Shown here: one piece after another, positions 17,363-25,114 of the stretch
Layout of the letters: each line of letters opens with the position of its first letter
Numbering within the stretch: position 1 is the first letter of the stretch
Origin: Carnobacterium maltaromaticum DSM 20342
Lineage (GTDB): Bacteria > Bacillota > Bacilli > Lactobacillales > Carnobacteriaceae
Assembly: GCF_000744945.1 (NCBI RefSeq)
Contig: NZ_JQMX01000001.1
Coordinates: 2,790,001 to 2,854,000 of the forward strand
Length of the DNA stretch: 64,000 bases
Reading direction: 5' to 3'
The notes under the pieces: generated by a model
Databases searched by the model: none
Told to the model about the DNA's origin: nothing
Seen by the model: the letters and a program-made list of their open reading frames with translations, nothing else
Made by a program: the position numbers and the translations under genes

Positions 17363-17385
17363 TCTAGTATAGGAGAGAAGTGTAT

Positions 17386-18627
17386 ATGATAGGAAAAATT
17401 ACCAATAGAATTGGAATTCCAGCAAGTTTATTTTATGGTTATATAGGGTTGGTTTTTTTCATGATTGGTGCAGGTATTGAAACAAGTTGGTTTTCGGCTT
17501 TTTTGGTATCCTCGGGTTATGAGATTCAACTTGTTTCAGTGATTTTTAGTTTATATGGTCTATTTGTTGCTATATTTTCTTGGTTAACTAGTTTTTTTGT
17601 GAATATTTTTTCTGTTAGAAAAGTGATGATTGCAGGATTGATCATTTATCTGGTTAGTGCTGTCATTCTAATTGCAGGAATTTATTTTGAACTGCTTCCG
17701 GTGATTGCTGTAGCTTATACTTTAAGAGGGGCCTCCTATCCATTATTTGCTTATGCTTTTTTGATTTGGATTACTCTCAGATCAGAATTTAAAAATTTAG
17801 GGAAAGCGACTTCTTGGTTTTGGTTTAGCTTTAATTTAGGTCTGACAATCATTAGTCCATTGTTGGCTTCATTATTACTAAAATTTTCTAATTCAATAAA
17901 TATTTTAGCCGTTGGAATGGTTATGGCTTTGCTTGGTAGTTTTTTATCATTAAAAGTGAACCGAGACCATTTACCAACATTTAACAATAATAAAAGTATA
18001 TTATATGAAATGCAGGAGGGGATAATGATTCTTTTTGAGTATCCAAGACTGGCAATTGGCTTAGTTGTAAAAGCCATTAATAATATTGGTCAGTTTGGTT
18101 TTGTGATTATGATGCCTATTTTTTTAGTAAACCATGGTTATTCCTTGTCTCAATGGGGGATTATTTGGGCGACCACGTACGTAGTAAATTCATTTGCCGG
18201 AATCCTTTTTGGAAATTTAGGAGATTATTATGGGTGGCGGAAAATTGTGTGTTATTTTTCAGGAACATTGACAGCCTTGTCTTGCTTTTTAATTGGGAGT
18301 GTTGTTTTTTATTTTCCTGGTAATTTTTTCTTGTTGATGTTGGCTTTTATTGTATTCTCATTTGGGATTGCTGCATTTGGTCCATTGTCGGCTTTAATTC
18401 CAGCAATGGCCTTGGAAAAAAAGACAACTGCGCTATCGGTTTTAAATTTAGGTTCGGGACTCAGTAACTTTTTAGGCCCCGTTTTGGTGACAGTCCTCTT
18501 TCAAAAGTTTGATGGATTTTTCGTCTTAGCGGTTTTTGCCGTTTTATATTTATTAGCGAGTATTTTGGCCATATTTTTAAAAACACCAGAAGAATTAAAG
18601 AAAGTCTATTCTTTAAAAGAAGGTTAG
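17386..18627 (+). CDS. MFS transporter, polyol permease-like (RbtT/DalT/CsbX family)
   Basis: A 413-residue permease with twelve predicted membrane segments. The start MIGKITNRIGIPASLFYGYI and the early block GAGIETSWFSAFLV resemble ribitol/arabitol permeases. GNLGDYYGWRKI in the second half is the MFS loop 8-9 motif. ATG 17386 follows AGGAGAG by 8 bases; an in-frame GTG at 17380 is too close to that site. It stands alone between two terminators. The substrate assignment is only at family level. Confidence 0.75.
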   Translation: MIGKITNRIGIPASLFYGYIGLVFFMIGAGIETSWFSAFLVSSGYEIQLVSVIFSLYGLFVAIFSWLTSFFVNIFSVRKVMIAGLIIYLVSAVILIAGIYFELLPVIAVAYTLRGASYPLFAYAFLIWITLRSEFKNLGKATSWFWFSFNLGLTIISPLLASLLLKFSNSINILAVGMVMALLGSFLSLKVNRDHLPTFNNNKSILYEMQEGIMILFEYPRLAIGLVVKAINNIGQFGFVIMMPIFLVNHGYSLSQWGIIWATTYVVNSFAGILFGNLGDYYGWRKIVCYFSGTLTALSCFLIGSVVFYFPGNFFLLMLAFIVFSFGIAAFGPLSALIPAMALEKKTTALSVLNLGSGLSNFLGPVLVTVLFQKFDGFFVLAVFAVLYLLASILAIFLKTPEELKKVYSLKEG

Positions 18628-18695
18628 TATAATGGTCTTCACTTTATTGAAATCTTGATTTAAAGGAACGACTTGTTAAATGAATTTGTAGCAGT

Positions 18696-18735
18696 AAAAA
18701 AACCAAGGAGTGGACTCTTTGGTTTTTTATTTTCT
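18696..18735 (+). terminator. Terminator after the MFS gene
   Basis: AAAAAACCAA-GAG pairs with CTC-TTGGTTTTTT around TGGA, followed by a T-rich tail. Confidence 0.85.
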
Positions 18736-18739
18736 AGTA

Positions 18740-18848
18740 TTTACATAAATTTAACTCAAAATCCATTTTAAATCCATTCTTTTTTGTTTAGGATTCAAAA
18801 TGAAATCGACCTGTTAAAAAGCTGTAAATCCAATGTTTTTTCTGTAAA
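18740..18848. promoter_or_regulatory. PhoP-box-like repeats upstream of the ugp operon
   Basis: On the minus strand TTTACA (18828-18823) and TTAACA (18817-18812) are separated by exactly 5 bases, giving the 11-base period of Gram-positive PhoP boxes. Another TTTACA lies at 18848-18843. On the plus strand TTTACA (18740-18745) and TTAACT (18751-18756) show the same 5-base gap. Together they suggest PhoP-PhoR control under phosphate limitation, which suits the glycerol-3-phosphate genes downstream. Base composition is AT-rich, so chance matches cannot be excluded. Confidence 0.5.
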
Positions 18849-18917
18849 TTTTAAAAAATAAACTAAAAAATATGGTTTACTAAGGGTGTAAGAAAACTGA
18901 TTCAATGGAGGGGAAAA

Positions 18918-20033
18918 ATGAAACAAGTTGAATTACAAAATATTTCCAAAACCTATCATTCACAAGCGAAAGTTTTAGACGAAATTGATGTTACGATTCA
19001 AGCAGGTGAATTTTTTGTATTAGTAGGACCATCTGGTTGTGGGAAAAGCACGATGTTAAGAATGATTGCTGGTTTGGAAGATATATCTGATGGAACATTA
19101 AAAATAGATGGTGAGGTAGTCAATCATTTGCCACCCAAAGAGCGGGATTTAGCCATGGTTTTCCAAAATTATGCCCTTTATCCACATTTAACTGTGGAAC
19201 AAAATATACTTTTTGGGCTAGCGGCTAAAAAAGTAAAAAAAGAAGAACAACAAAAGCGTTTAGCAGAAGCAGTTGAAATGACTGGTTTAGGTTTGTTTTT
19301 GAAAAGAAAACCCAAAGAATTATCTGGCGGTCAAAGGCAGAGAGTTGCGTTAGCTAGAGCTATCGTGAGTCAAGCTAAGCTTTGTTTGATGGATGAACCC
19401 TTATCGAATTTAGATGCAAAACTACGTGGTCAAATGCGGATTGAGATTAAGCAATTGCAACGGAAATTAGGTATGACCATGATTTATGTGACACATGACC
19501 AAGTAGAAGCGATGACAATGGGTGATCGAATTATGGTTTTAAATGCTGGGAAGGTCCAACAAATCGGTGACCCTTTGACTTTATATAATGCGCCAGTTAA
19601 TGAGTTTGTGGCTTCCTTTATTGGAACACCAAAGATGAATTTTTCAGTCGCTCATGTAACACAAGAAAATCAATTGTATGTAACTGAAGGACTATCAATT
19701 CCTTTACAAAAAGAACAGCTTGAACTCGTTGACTCTTTTAAAGAAGTTAAGGTAGGCATTAGACCAGAAGGAGTACAGCTCGCAACGTTGGATCAGGCAA
19801 TGGGCTTGGTTAAAGTTTTAAATGTGGAACATTTAGGGGATGAAACCCAGGTCATTTTTGAAGTGAATGAGTCTTTATGGACCGCAAAATGGGCGGGTCA
19901 ACATATGATTCAAGTTGGAGAAAGTCTTCCTATTAAGCTTAATCTAGCGGCATTGAAATTTTTCGACTCTGTAACGGGTGAGTTACTAACTACGAATTCA
20001 ATGATAGAAGCAAATGGGAAAGGAGTTCGATAG
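18918..20033 (+). CDS. ugpC: ABC transporter ATP-binding protein, UgpC/MsmK-like
   Basis: A 371-residue carbohydrate-type (CUT1) ATPase. Walker A is GPSGCGKST at 37-45. The signature is LSGGQRQR and Walker B is LCLMDEP with LSNLDAKLRGQMR after it. The switch histidine is in YVTHDQ. The C-terminal TOBE/MalK-like regulatory domain includes VGIRPEGVQL. It would power the two permeases encoded next. The ATG follows GGAGGGGAAAA. Gene order C-A-E-B followed by phosphodiesterases indicates the ugp (sn-glycerol-3-phosphate) system rather than maltose or raffinose uptake. Confidence 0.85.
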   Translation: MKQVELQNISKTYHSQAKVLDEIDVTIQAGEFFVLVGPSGCGKSTMLRMIAGLEDISDGTLKIDGEVVNHLPPKERDLAMVFQNYALYPHLTVEQNILFGLAAKKVKKEEQQKRLAEAVEMTGLGLFLKRKPKELSGGQRQRVALARAIVSQAKLCLMDEPLSNLDAKLRGQMRIEIKQLQRKLGMTMIYVTHDQVEAMTMGDRIMVLNAGKVQQIGDPLTLYNAPVNEFVASFIGTPKMNFSVAHVTQENQLYVTEGLSIPLQKEQLELVDSFKEVKVGIRPEGVQLATLDQAMGLVKVLNVEHLGDETQVIFEVNESLWTAKWAGQHMIQVGESLPIKLNLAALKFFDSVTGELLTTNSMIEANGKGVR

Positions 20034-20035
20034 TT

Positions 20036-20977
20036 ATGGAAAGCCAAGAAATAGCTCCACTTTATTTTGAACAAGTGGAAAACTTTCAGCGCTATAAAAA
20101 AATAAAACGAATAAAAAATAGTTTGATTGGTTTTAGTTTTTTATTGCCCTCCATTTTACTGTTTGGAATATTTATTTTTTATCCTTTAATAAAAACGATT
20201 TACTTGAGTTTTTATTTAACGAATCCAGCAGGAGAAACAACACTTTTTGTCGGTATCGAAAATTATACACGTTTATTTCAATCGCCACTATTTTTACAAA
20301 GTTTGAAATCAACTGGTTTATTTGTCCTTTATACAGTCCCAGGAACTATTTTATTCGGTTTTATTTTAGCTATTTTAGCCAATGAGAAATTGAAAGGGAT
20401 TGGGATTTTCCGGACTTTATTTTCATCAACGATGGGAATCTCGGTAGCTGCATCGTCTGTCTTTTGGATTTTTTTATTCAATCCAACAAATGGGTATTTG
20501 AATAAAATCGTACATTTATTTGGTGGAACAGATATCGGCTGGCTAACAGATCCTAAATGGGCCTTGATTTCTGTGGCGGTTTCGACGATTTGGATGAATT
20601 CTGGTTTTACATTTTTAATTATTTTAGGTGGGTTACAATCGATTGATACTCAGTTGTATGAGAGTGCCAATGTTGAAGGTGCTGGCTATTTCTATCAACT
20701 AAGACGCATTACAGTTCCGATGCTTTCTCCAACTTTATTCTTTATCTTTACAGTGTCAATTATTAATGCGTTTCAAACATTTGGACAAATTGATATGCTG
20801 ACAAAAGGTGGGCCTAGTAATGAAACGAATCTATTAGTCTATTCAATTTATCGAGAAGCTTTTGTTAATTATCAATATGGATCAGGAAGTGCTCAAGCAG
20901 TTATTTTGTTTATTCTGATTTTGGTGATTACAGCTTGTCAGTTTAAGTTTAATGAAAGGAAGGTTCATTACCAGTGA
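20036..20977 (+). CDS. ugpA: ABC transporter permease, UgpA-like
   Basis: A 313-residue CUT1 permease with six membrane segments. The EAA loop SANVEGAGYFYQLRRITVPML contacts the ATPase. It begins two bases after the UgpC gene and its stop overlaps the next permease start by 4 bases. The N-terminal cytoplasmic extension (about 30 residues) precedes the first helix, as usual for UgpA/MalF-type subunits. It would form the membrane channel with the UgpE-like protein. Confidence 0.83.
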   Translation: MESQEIAPLYFEQVENFQRYKKIKRIKNSLIGFSFLLPSILLFGIFIFYPLIKTIYLSFYLTNPAGETTLFVGIENYTRLFQSPLFLQSLKSTGLFVLYTVPGTILFGFILAILANEKLKGIGIFRTLFSSTMGISVAASSVFWIFLFNPTNGYLNKIVHLFGGTDIGWLTDPKWALISVAVSTIWMNSGFTFLIILGGLQSIDTQLYESANVEGAGYFYQLRRITVPMLSPTLFFIFTVSIINAFQTFGQIDMLTKGGPSNETNLLVYSIYREAFVNYQYGSGSAQAVILFILILVITACQFKFNERKVHYQ

Positions 20978-21792
20978 ATAAAACCTTTAGTACCAAAGCG
21001 ATAGTATACCTATTTCTAATTATAGGGAGTCTGGTTGTTTTTACACCGATTATTTTAGCCTTTTTTTTAAGTTTTATGACAAGCCAAGATTATATGGCAG
21101 GAAAAATAATACCAACAGAATGGACTTTTGATAATTATAGTACCGCTTTTCAACGGTTGCCCTTAGTAGGTTATTTGCTGAATAGCCTGATTGTTTCCAC
21201 TTTAATTGTGATTGGACAATTACTTTTTAGCAGTTTAGCAGCTTATGCGTTTGTTTTTATCGAATTTAAAGGGCGCGATGCTATTTTTTATTTATTTATT
21301 GCAACGATGATGATTCCTTTTGAAGCGTCAATTATTCCTAACTTTCAAACGATTAAAGCATGGGGATTAATCGATAGTTATTCAGGACTAGCATTGCCTT
21401 TTTTAGCAACTGCATTTGGGACTTTTTTATTACGTCAAACGTTTAAACAAATTCCAAAAGAATTACGGGAAGCTAGTGAAATTGTCGGTATCGGTCCATT
21501 TCGTTTTTATTGGCAAGTTGTTTTACCAGTAGCAAAAACGAGTTTAGTTACGCTAGCAATTTATGGTTTTCTAACCTCTTGGAATATGTATTTATGGCCA
21601 TTGTTAGCTTCAACAAATGACTCTGTTCGAACAATTCAGATTGGCTTGAAACAATTACAGTCGCAAGAAACATTAAATGAATGGGGCGTTATTATGGCAG
21701 GAGCAATGATTGTTGCCATTCCAACTTTAATTTTACTTTTTATTAGTCAAAAACGGATACAACAAGGATTAGCTGAAGGCGCAGTTAAATAA
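20974..21792 (+). CDS. ugpE: ABC transporter permease, UgpE-like
   Basis: A 272-residue CUT1 permease and partner of UgpA. The EAA loop is LREASEIVGIGPFRFYWQVV. The block SYSGLALPFLATAFGTFLLR matches MalG/UgpE-type subunits. The start is GTG 20974 inside the overlap GTGA with the preceding stop, with AGGAAGG upstream, so translation is coupled. Six membrane segments are visible. Confidence 0.83.
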   Translation: MNKTFSTKAIVYLFLIIGSLVVFTPIILAFFLSFMTSQDYMAGKIIPTEWTFDNYSTAFQRLPLVGYLLNSLIVSTLIVIGQLLFSSLAAYAFVFIEFKGRDAIFYLFIATMMIPFEASIIPNFQTIKAWGLIDSYSGLALPFLATAFGTFLLRQTFKQIPKELREASEIVGIGPFRFYWQVVLPVAKTSLVTLAIYGFLTSWNMYLWPLLASTNDSVRTIQIGLKQLQSQETLNEWGVIMAGAMIVAIPTLILLFISQKRIQQGLAEGAVK

Positions 21793-21809
21793 AACTATTG
21801 GAGGAAATT

Positions 21810-23168
21810 ATGAAATTCAAAAAGATGATGGCAGTTGCATTAATTGGTTTAGGAACAGCGAGTGTGTTGGCAGCATGTGATAGTGGAAAAGATACAACAA
21901 CAGCTTCTGAGAAGGAATCTAGCGAAAAAACAACTGAGAAAACGACAGTCAACTTTTGGCATTCAATGTCTGGAGTGAATCAAGAAGCGCTAAATAAAAT
22001 CGTGACAGGTTACAATAATTCACAATCTAAAGTTGAAGTTAAAGCGGAGTTCCAAGGAACATATGAAGAATCATTGCCAAAATTCCAAAGTGTTGGCGGA
22101 ACAAAGGATGCACCAACAATTGTTCAAGTCCAAGAAATTGGTACAAAAATGATGATTGATAGTGGCTTCATTGAACCAATGCAAAAATTTATTGATGCTG
22201 ATAATTATGATACTAGCGATTTGGAAGAGAACATTGCCAATTATTATAAGGTCGATGGAAAATTTTATTCGATGCCATTTAATTCTTCTACTCCAGTGAT
22301 GTACTACAATAAAGAAGCATTTAAAAAGGCGGGTCTAGATCCTGAGAATCCTCCGCAAACCTTTGAAGAAATAGAAAAAGCTGGTTTAGCAATTAAAAAA
22401 AGTAATCCTGCTATGAAAGGTTTTGCTTTACAAGCTTATGGTTGGTTATATGAGGAGTTGTTGGCAAATCAAGGCAGTTTATTAATGAATAATGATAATG
22501 GTCGCAGTAAGACTCCGACAAAAGTAGCGTATGATAATGCTGCGGGACGCTCGATTTTCGAGTGGGCTGAGCAAATGATTAAAGATGAAACTTTTGCTAA
22601 TTACGGAACAAATGCAGATAATATGGTGGCAGGATTTATTAACGGCGATGTTGCCATGTTTCTACAATCGTCAGCTTCTGCTGGTCAAGTGATTGATGGA
22701 GCGAAGTTTGAAGTCGGCGAAGCGTATCTTCCTTATCCCGAAAAAGCTGAGCGTGAGGGCGTTGTAATTGGTGGAGCGAGTTTATGGATGTCTAAAGGGA
22801 AAGAAACGGCTGAACAAGAAGCTGCATGGGATTTCTTGAAGTATTTAGCTACTCCAGAAGTGCAAGCAGAATGGCATGTTGCAACAGGATATTTTGCCAT
22901 CAATTCAAAAGCATACGATGAAGCAATTGTAGCAGAAGCCTATAAAAAGAAACCACAGTTAAAAGTGGCGGTTGAACAATTACAAGCGACAAAAACATCT
23001 GCGGCAACACAAGGTGCATTGATGAATATGTTACCGGAAGAACGAAAAATTATGGAAACGGCTTTAGAGCAAGTTTACAATGGAGCTGAAATTGAACCAA
23101 CATTTAAAGCAGCAGTAGAACAAGTCAATCAAGCCATTGAACAAGCTAATCGAGCAAATAAAAAATAA
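21810..23168 (+). CDS. ugpB: Extracellular solute-binding lipoprotein, UgpB-like
   Basis: About 452 residues. A lipoprotein signal peptide ends in SVLAACDSG, so the protein would be lipidated and held on the outer face of the membrane. The mature part begins with a Ser/Glu/Lys/Thr-rich linker, then TVNFWHSMSGVNQEALNKIV. FQSVGGTKDAPTIVQVQEIG and the GGASLWMSKGK block resemble sn-glycerol-3-phosphate or glycerophosphodiester-binding UgpB proteins. ATG 21810 follows GGAGGAAAT; an in-frame TTG at 21798 overlaps that site. A hairpin after the gene may limit read-through into the diesterase gene. Confidence 0.83.
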   Translation: MKFKKMMAVALIGLGTASVLAACDSGKDTTTASEKESSEKTTEKTTVNFWHSMSGVNQEALNKIVTGYNNSQSKVEVKAEFQGTYEESLPKFQSVGGTKDAPTIVQVQEIGTKMMIDSGFIEPMQKFIDADNYDTSDLEENIANYYKVDGKFYSMPFNSSTPVMYYNKEAFKKAGLDPENPPQTFEEIEKAGLAIKKSNPAMKGFALQAYGWLYEELLANQGSLLMNNDNGRSKTPTKVAYDNAAGRSIFEWAEQMIKDETFANYGTNADNMVAGFINGDVAMFLQSSASAGQVIDGAKFEVGEAYLPYPEKAEREGVVIGGASLWMSKGKETAEQEAAWDFLKYLATPEVQAEWHVATGYFAINSKAYDEAIVAEAYKKKPQLKVAVEQLQATKTSAATQGALMNMLPEERKIMETALEQVYNGAEIEPTFKAAVEQVNQAIEQANRANKK

Positions 23169-23173
23169 TTAAA

Positions 23174-23220
23174 CATCCCTGCTGCAATCTGAATCAGTGT
23201 TTGTAGTAGGGGTATCTTTT
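23174..23220 (+). terminator. Terminator or attenuator between ugpB and the phosphodiesterase gene
   Basis: CCCTGCTGCAA pairs with TTGTAGTAGGG over 11 positions including G-T pairs, followed by TATCTTTT. The T-run is weak, so some read-through is likely. Confidence 0.6.
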
Positions 23221-23225
23221 ATCAC

Positions 23226-23350
23226 GGCTAGTTTTTATGAGTTAGCCTCTCGGAAAAAAGATGAAATTTCGAGGTGACAAAAAAGCGTCACATCAAATTC
23301 CCCTATTTTTCATTCGAGCCTGAGCCAACTCAACAAACTTTTTATTTAGG
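23226..23350 (+). repeat. Hairpin repeat family, copy B1
   Basis: A long unit: left module (GGCTAGTTTTTATGAG), GAAATTTCGAG arm, apical stem GTGAC (23274-23278), an A-rich loop and GTCAC (23287-23291), then ATCAAATTC and the right module (GAGCCAACTCAACAAA, then CTTTTTAT). The apical stem sequence differs from copies A2 and C2 but remains fully complementary. Confidence 0.8.
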
Positions 23351-23472
23351 CTAGTTTTTATGATCCAGCCCTTCGGAAAAAAGATAAATTCCCAAAAAAG
23401 TAAAGAGATACTTTTCTTGGAATTCCCTATTTTTCTGCAGGTCTAAACGGCTCAACAAACTTTTCATTAAGG
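23349..23472 (+). repeat. Hairpin repeat family, copy B2
   Basis: A second unit joined head-to-tail to B1, sharing GG at the junction. Its apical stem is AAAAGTA (23396-23402) and TACTTTT (23409-23415) around AAGAGA. The right module GGCTCAACAAACTTTTCATT ends in the AAGGAG ribosome-binding site of the diesterase gene at 23483. Confidence 0.78.
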
Positions 23473-23482
23473 AGATATAGAT

Positions 23483-24241
23483 ATGTCTAAAACAAAGATT
23501 TACGCTCATCGTGGTGCCTCAGGTGAGTATCCTGAGAATACGCTTTTGAGTTTTAGAAAGGCAATTGAGGCAGGTGTTGATGGAATTGAATGTGACATTC
23601 ACTTAACCAAAGATGAAGAACTGGTTGTAATTCATGATGAAGAGGTGAAACGAACGTTTAAAGGGGAAGGGTTTGTTAATGACTATACACTAGATGAGTT
23701 ACGAGCACTTACTTTAGCAGAGCGCTATCAACAGTTTCCGTTATACGATCGGAGTTGGGAACTAGAAAAAATTCCAACACTAGAAGAGGTCTTAAAGTTG
23801 CTGCAAGGAACTGAAATTGAATTGAATATTGAATTGAAAACGACAATGTTTCCCTATTTTGGTTTAGCTGAAAAGGCAGTCAAGCTAGTTAAAAAGTATC
23901 AGTATGAAGAACAAGTTGTGTATTCTTCTTTTCATTATCCTAGTTTAGCAGCAATCAAAGAAGTTGATACTAGTGCTAAAATAGCTTGGCTTGTAGCGCA
24001 TCCAGTTCCTCGGATTTGGGAATATATTCCTGTGTTATCATTAGATGGTTTACACTTAAGTAAAGAAATTGGTTTAGGTTCTGACTATGCTCAGTTGAAA
24101 GGGGCGTGCCAAAATCTTCCTATTCGTTTATGGACTATTAATAGTAGCCAAGATATGAAGGCTAGTATTGGCCAAGATAGTACGGCACTGATGACTGATT
24201 TTCCTCGTAAGGCGTTGGAAATTCGAGCACTGTTTAGTTAA
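23483..24241 (+). CDS. glpQ: Glycerophosphodiester phosphodiesterase, cytoplasmic
   Basis: A 252-residue GDPD-domain enzyme that splits glycerophosphodiesters into sn-glycerol-3-phosphate and an alcohol. The catalytic start YAHRGASGEYPENT holds the first histidine. GIECDIHLTKDEELVVIHDE carries the metal acidic residues and second histidine. ELNIELK is the third block. No signal peptide is present, so it acts on imported diesters. It follows the ugp-type transporter, separated by an attenuator and two hairpin repeats. Confidence 0.92.
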   Translation: MSKTKIYAHRGASGEYPENTLLSFRKAIEAGVDGIECDIHLTKDEELVVIHDEEVKRTFKGEGFVNDYTLDELRALTLAERYQQFPLYDRSWELEKIPTLEEVLKLLQGTEIELNIELKTTMFPYFGLAEKAVKLVKKYQYEEQVVYSSFHYPSLAAIKEVDTSAKIAWLVAHPVPRIWEYIPVLSLDGLHLSKEIGLGSDYAQLKGACQNLPIRLWTINSSQDMKASIGQDSTALMTDFPRKALEIRALFS

Positions 24242-24242
24242 G

Positions 24243-25067
24243 ATGAGGAAGCAACGGTTACTATATCCACTACTTTTCTTCATAATGTTGTGTGTAGCTA
24301 TTGGCTGGACAAAAGAGCAACCAGAATCGAGAGAACCCAAGACTGCGCTTAGCATCATCTCTCACCGCGGGGCAAATGATCGACAACCAGAGCATTCAAT
24401 ATCGGCTTATCAACAAGCTATTCAGGATCAAGTAGACTATATTGAAATTGATCTGCGTATGACCAAGGATCGTCAATTGGTAGCTCTCCATGATGAGACT
24501 ATCAATCGAACGACTAATGGTACAGGTAAAGTTGAAAATTTTACGTTAGCTGAATTGGAAAAATTGACTTTGGTTAGCACTCAAAAAGAACAAGAAAAAA
24601 TCCCTACACTAGTAGAGATTTTAGAAAAATTTGGTAAAAGTACTCGCTATTACATTGAGCTACGTGAATCGACAAAAGGCCTAGATATGGTGGAACCCCT
24701 GATTCAATTATTAGAAAAAAATGATTTGGATGATGAAAATTTTGTGCTCTTACAATCCTTTTCTTCAGAAAGTCTGATACGTGCTAGGCAGTTAGCACCT
24801 AATCTATCTTTAACTTGGTTAATGAAAGCTGGAGACTTTGATTTGAACTCAGCTGTGAAGTCTGATTTTGCTACGATTGGCATTGAATCTCGTGAGGTGA
24901 CTGATAATGTAGTTCGACAAATACATCGAGCGGGAAAACAAGTACATGTCTACTTTATAAATAAAAAAAGTGAAAAAGCTGAGCAAAAAAGACTTTTAAA
25001 TAGTCAAGTCGATGGCTACTTTACTGATTTTAACCTATTCACGAAAAAATTAATCAATCTTGAATAA
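24243..25067 (+). CDS. Glycerophosphodiester phosphodiesterase, secreted or membrane-anchored
   Basis: A 274-residue second GDPD enzyme. An N-terminal hydrophobic segment (YPLLFFIMLCVAIGW, about 8-22) acts as signal or membrane anchor and places the catalytic domain outside. Active-site blocks SHRGANDRQPEHS, YIEIDLRMTKDRQLVALHDE and YYIELRE are intact. It starts 2 bases after the cytoplasmic paralogue, so the two are cotranscribed. Working outside the cell it could release glycerol-3-phosphate from lipids or teichoic acid for the ugp-type transporter. Confidence 0.88.
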   Translation: MRKQRLLYPLLFFIMLCVAIGWTKEQPESREPKTALSIISHRGANDRQPEHSISAYQQAIQDQVDYIEIDLRMTKDRQLVALHDETINRTTNGTGKVENFTLAELEKLTLVSTQKEQEKIPTLVEILEKFGKSTRYYIELRESTKGLDMVEPLIQLLEKNDLDDENFVLLQSFSSESLIRARQLAPNLSLTWLMKAGDFDLNSAVKSDFATIGIESREVTDNVVRQIHRAGKQVHVYFINKKSEKAEQKRLLNSQVDGYFTDFNLFTKKLINLE

Positions 25068-25071
25068 AGAA

Positions 25072-25114
25072 ACACTGAAACCGAGTTTAGAACTCAGATT
25101 TCAGTGTCTTTTTT
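25072..25114. terminator. Bidirectional terminator between the diesterase and sigma-54 activator genes
   Basis: ACACTGAAA (25072-25080) pairs with TTTCAGTGT (25099-25107) with an inner GAGTT/AACTC stem, followed by CTTTTTT. The genes converge here. Confidence 0.85.
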
